From: Syncephalis fuscata
Lineage: Eukaryota > Zoopagomycota > Zoopagomycetes > Zoopagales > Piptocephalidaceae
Direction: 5' to 3'
NCBI GenBank assembly: GCA_025786725.1
Contig: JAHLTZ010000057.1
Span: forward strand, 18,998-82,997
DNA length: 64,000 bases
Below are positions 12,351 through 24,974 of the stretch, piece by piece. A model generated the notes under the pieces. It was not told the DNA's origin. It was given only the letters and a program-made list of their open reading frames with translations, and made no database searches. The translations under genes were made by a program, and so were the position numbers. How positions within the stretch are numbered: position 1 is the stretch's first letter; every line of letters begins with the position of its first letter.

Positions 12351-13910
12351 TTATACTTGCTTAATTGACCAGGGCAGCAATAATAGTCCACCGTTAGATG
12401 AGTAAGTGTTATTAGCATTTCGCTCTGTTGTTTTAACATCTGATTTGGCTCGGTCATAGAGCCAGAGACCGTAAAATGTTAGTAGAATACCTATGGCCTG
12501 TATACTTGATACTGGTTGTTGGAACCATACCAAGGCGGCCATAATAACCACTACGCGTTTCATTAGTGATGCAATACTGTAGGATACAGCGGTACAGGTG
12601 GCTAGTACATTAATCGCTAATAATGCTTGACAAAAATGGGCGGTGGCATTTAAGAAAAAGTAGTAGCCAATAAGATAAATGGGTGTTTCATCGGCAATGC
12701 CTGTATAGACACGGCCGTTAATCTCGCCATGGCCAAATAGTAGTTGGGCCCCTTCGGCGTAGAACCATCCAGGTGATAGACATACAAATGCACTACAGGC
12801 TGACCATATAAGCATATTTAACTTGTCCATACGTGGTTTAGAATTGGCCACATTATCGCCAGTGTCGCGGAACATAACCCGTTTGCTAAAAACGTTCTGC
12901 GCTACATAGACCATACTTGATCCTAATGCGCACAATAGTCCTACAAACTGTAATTTTAGTTCAGACATACATGCCAGCATGACGCCCAATGTTAATGGTA
13001 TTAATGCCAAATAAACACGGGGTGAATAGCGTGCACCATACAATAGTCGATAAACGATAACTGTAAATAATGGCGATAGTGCCTATATAAATAAATAAAC
13101 AAGTTTTATTAATATTATTAGTGTTATAGGTTACTGACATACCTTGACGGTGTGTACCGAACTGATAGGTACACGTGATGTTGCTACACTCGTAAGTACT
13201 TGAGATCCAATTTGAAACCCACACAGTGGCACGACAGTCTTTAGTAAGTCTATACTTGGACCTTGTAAACGTGACAGACCAAGGCCCTTGGCCGCAATAA
13301 TGCCATAGACGGCAATAAATGCAAATTGAACCCAGCTTACAGTCACTGGATAATGGAATATATTAAGGAGCTGCTTGCCCACGTTGTTAGCAACAGCGGA
13401 TGAAGCATACCATGCGAGACAAAGCATTATTAAATAAGCAGAGTCACCGCCTAAATGTTCTATCCATCGACGAGCCTGCGTCGACACATAGCCTACTAGA
13501 GGATGTTGTACCAAATTCGACTTTTCTTCATGCGTATACATCCCGTAATCACGATAATCATTGGGCACTGTGGCATTATGGTGATTATAACTAGTAGTGG
13601 GATAATTGAAAGTGGCAGTATTAGGAGATACAGATGGTATATTGTTAAGTACTGGACTGTGAGGCGTATACGGTGGTGGCGGGTCTTCCTGAAAAGCCAG
13701 CGGTGATGCCGACTCAATAAAACGCTTCTCAGTCAAGCTAAAAGCCGGTGCTGGTTGTCTTTCATCGTGTATTTGTTTATTTGTAATAGAGCTAGTTGCT
13801 ACGGTAGCGCTATTATACGCAGCTGTCGAGCGAGATTGTAATCGCGACTGTGGTCCGGTAAACGGAAGTGCAGTGGCGGTAGCCGACTGTTCATATAGAT
13901 ACATATACAT
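12351..13910 (-). CDS. TPT/SLC35-type nucleotide-sugar or phosphate translocator
   Basis: Exon 1 is 13143-13910 and exon 2 is 12351-13082 on the minus strand; the 60-nt intron keeps phase 0, giving 499 residues. The first 155 residues are polar, Pro-, Ser- and Asn-rich and probably cytosolic. They are followed by a ten-helix drug/metabolite transporter fold: WYASSAVANNVGKQLL, FPVTVSWVQFAF-like helix, FQIGSQVLTSVATSRVPISSVHTVKALSPLFTV (the TPT signature completed by splicing), AQNVFSKRVMF and LMKRVVVIMAALVWFQQPVS. This matches SLC35E/Sly41-like members that exchange sugar phosphates or nucleotide sugars across Golgi or ER membranes. The substrate is not predictable. Divergently oriented from the MFS gene at 14939. 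Confidence 0.85.
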
Positions 13911-14938
13911 TTAATATACAATATAGTGCGTCAATAACACTAATATTACGCTCATTGACACTACTTACCATCACAAACTCTGACAGTGGCAACCGTAATA
14001 ATGATGAAAGATTACGCCAAGTCACAAGCAACTCCAAACAATATACTATTAGTTTGCTGCAAAAAGAAAGGAAAGCAAAAAGAAAAGGAGAAATGCTATT
14101 GTTATTGCTGCTGCTGTTTCTACTACCACTGTTGTTGAAGTGGACAAGACGATAAAGAGTTTAAGTTGAAGTGGGACAAGGATAGAAGACTATCATTGAG
14201 TGATAATCACTCGGACTACTTTAGGGATCGTTGGGGGAGTCTAAACTTGGTATAGACCGTGTATGAGAAATAACTTGCATCCAACTGCATAATTACAATG
14301 GGCCTATATTTAGTAACAACAATATCGGTGCCATTTAATAAATTATTTGAAAATTATTTGTAAAACTAATTAGATACTAATTAGCTAGTAAAGTAATAAG
14401 TAATGATTTAATAATTAAAAAGATTTAAAAAATCTAATAATGTGTACAACAATAATGTACATACCAACAAGTACTAATTGCCCGCAAATACCGAATTTGT
14501 TTAACAATAAACGGCTTGCTATTCTGTCGTTATACATGACTAAAAATAACAAGTCCTGTTGATCAATTTATAGATAGTAAAACAGCAAGGAGCTATTTAC
14601 CCAGGATACAGAATGTTGGAATTATCGTCATTGTGTTATCGCATGTTAAAACACCGCCGATGTGTTACCATCGATATTATGCTCATGATGTATTGAACCA
14701 AACACCACGGGAAGAATTGTTCATCCACTTACTAATCCACACATTTCATGTTTCCATACTGCACCCCTTGCGGTTTTTCTTCTTTTTAAGCAACATTTTT
14801 TGTTTTTGAAGAATTAGCTTATCACGCTTTTTACGAATATTTGATAATTGCAATTGTTTTTTCTATACAAACTTAATTTATTGCATTTGTTTGTATACTA
14901 TTTGCGCAACATTTCAAAAATAGCATCGTATCGATATA
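13911..14938. other. Divergent intergenic region
   Basis: About 1 kb between the TPT gene and the first MFS gene. It is T-rich just before 14939, and a short CTG-type repeat (TTATTGCTGCTGCTG) lies near 14100. A 66-codon ORF at 13955 shows no protein-like features. No gene supported. Confidence 0.4.
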
Positions 14939-16974
14939 ATGTCAAAATCGCCTACCAATGGTGCCACTACTAGTGGCGACAATAGCCATACTACCGATGT
15001 CGATAGCAGTAGTATGAGTAGTAGCAGTAGTAACAGTAGCGATGGCATCGATTTAGCTATTAGTGCCAATGCTACTGAAGTAATACTACCTAGGGAAAGT
15101 ACGCCTTTACCAACACGACAGCTTATTGTCATATGTTGTGCTCGTTTTGGTGAACCAGTTTCTTTTACCATGCTATTTCCATTTGTATATTTTGTAAGTA
15201 GTTATATTAATGTCAATGTCAATCAAAACTAATTATGGTAACAACTTTTAATAATTTAATCAACTAGATGGTAAGATATTAATACTTTACTGAAAATAAC
15301 AACAGCGTACTAATAATCGCTAGATAAGAGACTTCATATGACCGATGACCAAAAGGAGATTGGTTACTATGTTGGCTTTCTAGCTTCATCATTTGCGGTT
15401 GCTCAATTCTTTAGCGGTAAGTTGCTGTTGTACATTTGTATTTAATAAGGGGTGGACTTGCAGATGGGTGCTTATGCATATTGAATAGGTCTCCCTTGGG
15501 GCTACTTGTCCGACCAGATTGGCCGTCGTCCGGTTATTATGGCTGGCCTACTTGGGACTACAATATGCTCATTGTTATTTGGTCTAAGCACGTCGTTTGC
15601 TTGGGCCATAACAGTGCGTATTATGGCCGGTCTATTAAACGGCAATATCGGTGTTGTTAAAAGTATGGTGGGCGAAATTACTGATGCAACAAATCAAGGT
15701 AAATAGCACTATGCGCAGGTATACAAAGACTAACTGTCCATTTAGCGCGTGCATTTAGTTTTTTGCCTATGGTCTATGGCATGGGATGTATTGTCGGACC
15801 AACTATTGGCGGACTGCTTTCCTATCCAGCCGACAAGTATCCAGAGCTATTTGGCGATAGTGCTTTCCTACATAACTACCCATTCTTTTTGCCTTGTGCT
15901 ATTTGTGCATGTTTCACATTCATTGGCTTTTTACTTACTTTGTTTTGCTTGGAAGAAACGCTAAATTCCGAAAAATATGCCGAAAAGACCGGTACACGTA
16001 CTCGAAAACACTCTACCGCAGCAAGTCTGTGCCCATCAACCGATGCTGGCATAGCTAGTGAAATTAGCCCATTGCTTGGCACGTCTCCTACTCCAAACTA
16101 TACTGGCAATAGTGGCACAGGATTAATAAATTACAAGCCTATGATCCATGGTCTATCGAAAAATAACAGAAACACACCACGAACATTGGAAAGCAACAGT
16201 ACTAACAACCACCATCCTAATGCAAGCAAGAAGTTTATTCCGAGTCAATGCTGGGCACCTATCGTTGCTGGCGGCGCCCTTGCGTTTCAATCAATTATAT
16301 TTGATGAAATATTTCCTATATGGGCTGCAACACCTATCATACTAGGTGGTCTTAATTTCTCATCCAACAACATTGGTGCTACGTTGTCAGCAGCTGGTGT
16401 ATTCACGCTATTTGTCCAGTTATTCCTATTTCCCTCGCTAGAAAGACGGTTTGGTCCACACCGCTTGTTTTATTTGTCTATGTTTGCATACTCAGTTGTT
16501 TTGTTTATTTTCCCTTCGCTTTCACTACTTGTTGGTGTGTCATATGGTGAAATTGATCCACGTATATTGCTCTGGACATGTTTAATTCTATGTATGGGAT
16601 GGCGTATTACATGCAGTGTTCTAAGCTTTACCTCATATAACTTATTGGTAAGTTGATGGCTAGTCTATGCGTACTAGTTATGCTAATTTATAGTTCAATA
16701 GATCCTTGAATCGGCTCGCGGTACTGGCACGCTTGGTACGGTCAATGGAGCGGCTATGTGTGCCCAATCGTTGGCGCGTGCTATAGGACCCGCACTAGGT
16801 GGCATTTTATGGAGTTGGTCTTTGCAGGCCAAATGTGACTATCCGTTTAATTACTCACTTACCTGGAACATCGCCGGGTGTGCCAGTCTTATCACAGCCA
16901 TCTGGATGATGCGCACCATTCCAAAAAAACCAAATAACGCTGCTGAAACGGTATTTGATAGTAGTCGTGCTTAA
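14939..16974 (+). CDS. MFS transporter, ZIFL/YCR023C-like, paralog 1
   Basis: Exons 14939-15193, a 3-nt exon 15268-15270, 15329-15416, 15489-15698, 15746-16647 and 16702-16974 give about 576 residues. A Ser-rich cytosolic N-terminus precedes twelve membrane segments. MFS motif A is LPWGYLSDQIGRRPV and motif C lies in GMGCIVGPTIGGLL; a polar loop of about 110 residues splits the two halves. The FPFVYF-M-RDF block is typical of zinc-induced-facilitator-like carriers, proton-coupled exporters of the vacuole or plasma membrane. The third exon is odd: the best acceptor (15323) would restore the canonical IRDF residues but shifts frame one base later, while an AG at 15328 keeps frame and loses them. 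The neighbour at 18333 is a tandem paralog. Confidence 0.87.
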
Positions 16975-18332
16975 TTGGTTGTTTCCGTATCCAAACATAT
17001 CATTTACTATTCTTATTGCTCTATTATTACTGGTACCATGTTATTATTAATAACTATTTTAGTTTAGCTTATTAGATGTTTTATTTATTTGTGCTAAAGC
17101 TGTTAGATTAATTGTTCTTTTCATAATGTCATCATAATTTAGTGGCAATTCAATGTAATTTAGTGTTAAATGACCAAACTTATAACATTTGCGCAATTGA
17201 ACTAAATATTTGCTTTATTAAGCATGGTATTGGATGATGAGTAGCATTAAATATTAAATTATAATGTTTTGATTTGCCATAAAGCGTCACTGAACAGATT
17301 TTCAGTATCATACAGTGTGATCTGCAATTGCAATCAATAGCAAAAAAAACAAAATGCATGCCAATAATTAGCGGTATATATCCAATATAGCATAAAAACA
17401 AGGTAGAAATGCGCTTATCGTGCCAAAGAAGCTGTCAACAGCAATGATTAAAGTGATGAAAATGATTTGTAACAAAAGGTCAAATTAAAGAAGAGTAGTG
17501 CAGGGAGGTGATGTAGAGATTGTTGATGCTTAACTGATAGCCAATCAACTACTGAGATTATCTAAATGGCATATACGGAATGTAGTAGTGTATGTTATAG
17601 AATGATATATAATAGTATGGAATGATATATGCATACTGGATAACAATCTATAATGATGAGTATTTGATGTTAATTTAAATGTGTAAATATTTATAAATAC
17701 AGTCATTTAACTCCACATCACAGTTATTATTTAATAAACTCTTTAATAATGGCAAGTTTGCTTATTAAAAGAAAGACGTATACTTTGCTTCAATTAGTTG
17801 GATACAACGGGTATTTATATTAGTATTTAAAACACAGTATTCGAGATATAATTATGCCAAGAGTCCCCTAGTTACCGTTAAAGCATTTCCGCTTTTCAGC
17901 CTTTAAATGTATTCTTCACCAGCTCAATATACCTTTCTGGTATTGCGATGAGTGAACATTTTAAGCTTATTCACGACACTGAATTGTCTACACTTTTGAT
18001 GTTCAGCAGTAACATCTCCAGACCGTGACCGCATCATATTGAGTCATTTGTCATTCACCGAAAAAACTTGTACAAAGTCCACCGTAACTGCTATGTTGTC
18101 CCACCTTCTTGCATCCATTGAGACGGCATTAGCACCGCCACTTCTATGTTATCAGTTGGTGCTACATTATTGGTTAATAATAGCATGTTTTTCAAGATAA
18201 TGATTTTTTTACAAGTTCTATTATTAATGCTGTTTTCGGCTAAAATTATTGCCATATGTGAATGATGAAATACTCCTGAATCGCCGTCCTAAAAATTCCA
18301 CGCTCTTTTTTCTATTTCATTAGTTTTACGAA
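16975..18332. other. Intergenic between MFS paralogs, containing dispersed repeat
   Basis: No gene seen. About 17370-17590 resembles 57640-57800 (shared AAGAAGCTGTCAA and AATATAGCATAAAA-type stretches). About 17583-17690 is an inverted fragment of the foldback family (AGAATGATATATAATAGTATGG, then ATACTGGATAACAATCTATAATGATGAGTATTTGATG in the same order as other copies). The remainder is AT-rich spacer. Confidence 0.55.
17583..17690 (-). repeat. Partial foldback-family copy
   Basis: Order of short blocks (AGAATGATATATA, ATACTGGATAAC, ATGATGAGTATTTGATG) matches the inverted half of the family at 12050-12170 and 58590-58710. The terminal GTTCAATAGATTGG end is missing, so the copy is truncated. 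Confidence 0.6.
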
Positions 18333-20168
18333 ATGAGAAATATCGAGAATCAGCCAGAAGTTACGCCACTTCCACGTTTGCAACTCTTCATTATTTGCTG
18401 TGCAAGGTTTGGCGAACCAGTGGCACTAACTGTACTGTTTCCATTTGTGTATTTTGTAAGCTACAAGTGTAATAGCCAATAGTAAAATGTTGACTAATAG
18501 CGACTATCATATATCCGTTTGCTACCCATCGTTGCTATTAGATGGTAAGTAATACAAGATTAACTAGATTAAGCTTATATTGTTGTAGGTAAAAGATTTC
18601 CATTTATCAGACGATCCAAAAGAGACTGGCTATTATGTTGGGCTTTTAGCATCAGCCTTTAGCATTGCCCAATGTATCAGTGGTAAGTTGGCGTAGCTTT
18701 ACTTATCATTAGCTTATTAGCGTTTATTAGGCATTCCCTGGGGCTGGCTATCTGATCGAATTGGTCGACGGCCGGTAGTGCTTGTTGGCCTGCTTACCAC
18801 AACGACTTGTACAATTGCCTTTGGATTTAGTAAATCGTATCACTGGGCATTAACTACCCGAGTGTTAGCAGGTCTTGGTAATGGCAATGTAGCCGTACTT
18901 AAAAGTATGGTAGCTGAAATATCAGACAAAACAAACCAAGGCAAGTATTACATTCATATTACAATGTATTATTGAAGCTAATGTAACGATATTCAGCCCG
19001 TGCCTTTAGCTTTATTCCTTTATCCTTTGTGATGGGCAGTATTTTTGGTCCGCTTATTGGTGGTATACTTGCAGATCCAGCACACCAGTATCCAGATACT
19101 ATTGGTAAAATTCCTATATTACGTCAATATCCTTATTTATTACCCTGTATTGTTTGCGCAAGTATTGCTTTTGTTGGTTTTATAATGGCATTTTTATTTC
19201 TAGAAGAAACGCTTCATCTATCTAAAGAAGAACTGGTTGTAGCATCAAATAACAGTCACCAAGCTGTAAAACCCAACGAACAAAGTTCATTACTACGCAC
19301 TGAACAATCTGGACAAAGTATTAATTATTTATCTAATACAGTTGAAGATGGCTCATCGGAAGATTTACTACCAATACCAGCAATGCAATCCACTTTAATG
19401 CCATTAAGAACAAATGATCACCAAAAAAACAAATTTATTATTCCAACTAATTGTTGGCCACCCATTCTATTTTACGCACTGCTCTCCTTCCAGTCTATCA
19501 TTTGTGATGAGCTTACACCATTGTGGCTAGCCACGCCTATTATTGATGGTGGACTTGATTTTAACAGCTTCAAAATCGGTGCAGTACTATCGATTTGCGC
19601 GGTTGTTACCTTAACGACTCAGCTCCTTGGATTTGCTCCCTTACAATATCGACTTGGTTCATGGCGTCTATTCCGCTGGTCAATGCTACTTGCCGTCCCT
19701 GCGTTCCTGCTACTACCTTACACCAACTTACTGGTCCGTACTGACAACGATGACGAACACCAGCTATCCAGAATGCTCATGTGGCCGGCAGTACTGTTGG
19801 GTGTTGGTTGGCGATTGGGGCTTGGCGTTCTTTCGTTTACCAGCGTGAATCTCATTGTAATCGATGCCGCCCGACAGGCTCACACACTCGGAACGGTCAA
19901 CGCGGTCGCACAATGTTCTAGCTATCTGATGCGTAGCATAGGGCCTATCATCTGTGGTACTCTCTGGAGTTGGTCTTTAACCAACGAACTGAACTGGCCT
20001 TTCGATACACGATTTGTGTGGCTGTTGCTGGGACTAGCATCGTTTCTCACGTATGTGGCCGCCGGTCGTTGGCTTGTGGCGGACACTGCTCCTTGCAATT
20101 TAATTCGATGGGAAAATGATAATGCGCTGACGACAGCAAGTGAAGACACCGATGACGCAGACAATTAA
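18333..20168 (+). CDS. MFS transporter, ZIFL/YCR023C-like, paralog 2
   Basis: Exons 18333-18455, a 3-nt exon 18542-18544, 18589-18682, 18731-18940 and 18997-20168 encode 533 residues. Splicing gives FPFVYFMVKDFHLSDDPKE, exactly the conserved start of the ZIFL-like MFS domain. Motif A is IPWGWLSDRIGRRPV and motif C is in MGSIFGPLIGGIL; WSWSL and a following helix end the domain. The N-terminus is much shorter than in paralog 1. Four intron positions are shared with paralog 1, but the intron before ILESARG there is absent here. The intron 18941-18996 has a GC donor (CAAG then GCAAGT). Likely a tandem duplication; substrate unknown. Confidence 0.9.
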
Positions 20169-21015
20169 CACACGTATTCTGTGCTGCTGCTACACTATAG
20201 CAGTCAAGTAAATGCTACTAATGGCTGTATTGATATTCAACGTATTGAAGTAGAAAAGAGGCGATGCCAATGATCTCATCTAGTTCGCTGTTACACTTAT
20301 TGAGTTATAGAAAAATAAAAGCTGGTTTCATATCGTTCGATTAGTCCAGTCTTTTCCTGTTGAAGGAAGCAGATAGAAAATGGATACATTAGCGGTATGT
20401 ATACGTTCAGTCTACCTATCAATCAAGTCGCTCCGCTCAAATAACCGATTGTAAAAGTATGCTTGTCCCAATATGGTAAATGACACATGGATATCCAATA
20501 AACTACATCATAGAAATATCATTTCTGTAACAGTAGTCATTCATATGCCTGCACTGAATGTACGCAGTGCATACATTGTTTTATTTTTTGTAAACACAGG
20601 CAGAAAACAGGCTACTTCTGTATCTGCGTTACTGTGCTGGTCATGCTCGACAAACAAGGCTTGGTCTAAATAAATACACGATTCTCGAGAGTTCCCACGG
20701 CCATCGATGTACTACTCCGTTGTGTTCCGTTCCTCTTTATTTCGTTTCTATTTTAACACTATCCTCTTGCCATCATTGACCAACCCATTACTACTGCAAC
20801 TACTGCAACTGCAACTACTACGGCTACTTGTTTTCCCTTATTATCATTGTTTTCTGCTATTGACCACCCTTTAACTTTGCTTTAACCATAGCCTGATCAT
20901 CGCATTTGCTGCTTTTTCCAACTCGATTTACTGCATTACAAATATTATATATACATTCTCAGCTTTCGTCTTTATTTCTACTGTGCGTGTGATTCGTGTT
21001 TCTATTATTGCTACC
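20169..21015. other. Intergenic
   Basis: About 850 bp. Pyrimidine-rich stretches lie at 20730-20960 ahead of the cysteine dioxygenase start. Short ORFs here show no domain. No gene supported. Confidence 0.4.
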
Positions 21016-21794
21016 ATGTCAAAATCATCGACTGCTGTTCCAGTTCCAAAAGATCTTGACGATCTGGTCCGTCTCCTCCGCCTGGAGCTGGGAGAACATG
21101 GCCTTGATTCAAAGGATATTGATGTAGCACGTATCCAACAGTTGATGGCCAATTATGCTTCTTGTGACGACGATTGGAAGAAGTATGCCATGTTTGACCC
21201 GTACCGCTACACGCGCAATTTGGTCGACGACGGCAACGGCAAGTTCAATCTACTTATTCTTGCTTGGGGCGAGCAGCATCAGAGTGCCATTCATGACCAT
21301 AGCGACTCGCATTGTATAATGAAGATCTTGGACGGCGAGCTGCAGGAGGAGCAGTTTGAGTGGCCAGAGACAGGCTGCGACGAACCGAACTGCCCAACTA
21401 TGATGACGCCGGACGCAGAGGATGATCAAGGAGCCATGTCGCTAATAAAGTGTTCAAATTACAAACGCGATCAAGTCACCTACATTCATGGTAAGTGGAC
21501 AGTTAATTTATTAATATTAAGGAAATGTTGTTGTAGTAATAGGCTGCCATGCATTGGCTATAATATTCATTCATATACTAATTTGTGTGTACGTATTGTT
21601 AATTAGATCAAATTGGTCTGCATCGTGTAGGCAATGTAGCATCGGGTAAAGGTGCGGTATCACTCCACCTTTACACACCACCCTTCGATATGTGTCGTAC
21701 ATTCTGCGAAGGAACTGGCAAGGCACGTGCTAGTGGCTGCACCACTTTCTACTCTGTCCATGGCAAGCGAGTACATCATAACCAGAAGGTGTAA
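21016..21794 (+). CDS. Cysteine dioxygenase type I
   Basis: Exons 21016-21490 and 21607-21794 encode 220 residues, the usual length. The cupin iron ligands are present: the H-x-H pair at about residues 93 and 95 (IHDHSDSHC) and the third His at about 164 (GLHRVGN). Cys100, at the same spacing as the crosslinked Cys of mammalian CDO, and Tyr181 in SLHLYTPPFD, with the Ser-x-His-x-x-Tyr triad at 177-181, are all conserved, so the thioether cofactor could form. The enzyme oxidises L-cysteine with O2 to cysteine sulfinate in the cytosol, controlling cysteine levels and feeding taurine or sulfate formation. Start chosen at the ATG giving MSKSSTAV; an upstream extension is unrelated. Confidence 0.95.
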
Positions 21795-24700
21795 GCATCA
21801 CGTAGTGCTTTTGCTTTCTTGTTTATGTTCTTCTAAGCCATCATCGGCAGGATTAGAGCTTGCTGGTGATGTGCAACGTATTTTGCAATTGCGTAATACA
21901 TCCATTATTTTTCATTTTTTCATTATTCGGTTATATGACTATTTTTATCAACAACAAAGCTTATTGTATGATATATTTCGAGTCATTTAGTTGCTTTAAA
22001 AGTGCAATCTTGGCAAATTAATCATGTGTTCAATAATAGTAATAATACTGCCATGTTGGCGCGTGTATTTCTGTTCAGCTACATGGTCTAGCTACAGATG
22101 GGCGATCCATCATAGTTTACCTGTTTAATTATAATAGCCGATGCATCTTTATGCATTTTGGCTTTGTACTGCGAGAGAGAATCGGAACAACCTATGATAT
22201 TTATTAGAATTAAAGCGTTGAAAGACATACAATCTATATTTATTTGATATTATTTTTACTTCATTGTGTATAGTTTGCCAAATCAATTTAAGGCTTATTA
22301 ATTAACGCTTCATTGTTGCTGTCAAAGCTACGCCAAGAATACCCGCTGCATGGTGCGTACAAAGTGATTTAAAAAGCCGAGATATTCTTTGTAGTAGCCT
22401 CGCCTATCTCCTTTGCATTGTAGTGATGCTGAACTGCTGATACGCGTCACGTCAGATCATTATATTGTTACCTGCCCCTGCCATGACATACTGCCAATGA
22501 ACAGTAGTGCCATCGCCTATCATTCTACTACACGTAGCCCCTTCTGTTGTCCTTGCCTTGAACGGCATCGACACGCACAGTCAGTGAATAAAAATATGCC
22601 TGAATGGGTCACCATACTTTTAACTGGTCTATATCTGTTCTTTGGTCTACCCCTTTAAAAGCGCCTTTGCATCGCTGGACAGCTACCACCAGTGTCTTGC
22701 CTTCCTGAGCAATTAACGACTTGAGCCCGCACATTTCTCCATCCGTCTATTGCTTATCTTTTTTAGCCCATCTATCTGGTATATTTTAGCACGTCCAGTT
22801 GCCTAAATTGATTCCACGTGTTGCCTATACATTATATTGATTACATGACTGTTTAGCGTCGAATATCCACAGAATTGGATACTCAGACAATCACCCACTG
22901 GTAGGTAACATTTTCTGCACTTAATAATAGCAATTGTCTATGCTACTCGTCCAACGTTCGTATTACTGGCATTAAATACGTCGTGGAATCATTCAAGCTG
23001 TTGTAGATGACTGCGATAATGATTGTGTATTTTCCACCTATCTTTTTTACTTATACATTTTTGTACATTCTGTGTTACAAAGCCGAGATAGTCTTTCCAA
23101 TACTATTGGTGCTAATCCGCCTTGAATATGCATTTGCCTGCACATATAAACTATTTCTCGTTTCAATCGTATTTACTACATGAAACGTGTTCTATATGAG
23201 CCAGTCGCGATTTAATACTATTTTAATTAGCTTGCTATTTTTATGGCGGGCGGAGTAACATTTGCACTATCTTGCGTATTAAAACTCCGGAAAGCGCAAA
23301 ACCATTAATTTATTGAACACTTTTCGCGTCGACTTTCTATGTTAACATGCATGTGGCATGTGTGCTTTTCATGGCTTCTACTGCACATTGCGCCATGTTA
23401 TGTGAATGTCGCACTGGCCGATAGATGCAACGGGGATAATAACAGGCTTATTCAGGTATTTTGAACTTCATACGTTCAGCCGTCGCATATGTGTTTACTT
23501 TTATGGTATGGTGTTGTGCGTATTTGTGTAGCCAATATGTCACTGCTATTGTTCTGGCTATTGCCATTATTATCGTGCCATCATCGCCACACAGTTGACA
23601 GGCAGATTGTTAAGGGGACAAGGCTTTGTCTGAATCATCCATCTCATTGTCGATGTTATTATAGGTTCCTTAATCATGCAGAGCGGTCATTCAGCGTTCC
23701 TTTTCCAACTGCTATAAACCCCATGTATAATTGCACGTGCATTAGTTGATCTCCGCCTTGAACTTTATAACAGACAAGAAAATCTCTTCTCTTCTCTATT
23801 CTCCAGACTATTTACGCTCGCAGTTTTGATATTTGTGCACATCCAACATCATTATACCTTGCTACGATACACGTGTTTCTTCAACGTAGACCTACCGTGT
23901 CACCAGTTGATATCGATTTCCAATCCATGCCACAGCCATAGACCATACAGCACGGTAAGTACACGCCACTCTTTGTCGGCTTTCGAGCGATAGAGTATAT
24001 TGCCATGGTCGATATTATGCAAATCGCAACATCACATGGCCTATAACTACCTGATTTTACACTCATAATAATTCATTGGAGTCGATTAAATATTTACTCT
24101 CACGCATGCCGTTATCGAAACATGTGATGTTTTGCAATGGCACTAGAAATACTACGTGGTGCGCAGTGCTATTTTTTATTACGTAGTATGGATGACAGAC
24201 TCTCACGCAACAGTTGCACTTATGTTCGCATGTATCTGCTCGCTTATCTTGTTCTATTAGCGACCATATGAAATGTGCAGCGCTCCTCTCTACTGTCTGG
24301 TTGTACAATGTGGAGTGGAGTTCGGCAATTGAAAGCAGCAGTAGTGATGATGATACTACTACTACTACTGTATCATTACGTAGCATGTGTTGTTGTCACC
24401 TTTGCATACCTGTATTTTGCATACCTATTGAATAGTGAGACAAATAGATGGACAGACAGACAGACAGACATATGGATAGACACACGAATCTGCAAGTATA
24501 CACATGCATATCTAGTCGCTCGTCGTTACATCATAATTCATTAGATGTTATTATTGACATTGGCTAAGCATTGCGATAGCGAACATCAGCGTAATTTGAT
24601 ATAACGTGAGATGCTATTTTACTATATGAAGCTGCCGTTTCAACACATGTAATTTTACTACTTTACTTTATTCCTAATATTCATTCACACAACTATCAGT

Positions 24701-24974
24701 AGCGAACTTTTTAGACACTTCTTTGTAAGACAGTGCTCTATCAAATCGTTTATCTTGTTTTTTTTTGCGTTTGTAAAGGCTTTTTTTGCCAAGGTTCAAG
24801 GACTCGATCATCCTATTAATTAGGCCTTGATACTTTACAATCATATTATAATAATCGATTGGCCATTTAACACGCATTAATACCATTAGCTTACACACTA
24901 TTTTCATAGGTTTATTGATACACAGTTTAATTATTTCTATTAAACCATCGATCAGTGATTTGTTTTTGTATACA
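21795..24974. other. Long stretch without a recognisable gene
   Basis: About 3.2 kb with many short ORFs on both strands (longest about 107 codons at 24063-24386 minus), none with a domain, signal or splice context I could support. A short phrase, AAAGCCGAGATA, occurs at about 22372 and 23080. A GACA microsatellite lies at about 24450-24470. Base composition is less AT-rich at 22400-23800 than in neighbouring spacers, so a decayed or fast-evolving gene cannot be excluded. Confidence 0.4.

Noticed and set aside
21795-24914. Possible spliced gene in the 3 kb gap
   Set aside because: Several 60-107 codon frames were tried on both strands, but no chain of donors and acceptors gave a recognisable protein.
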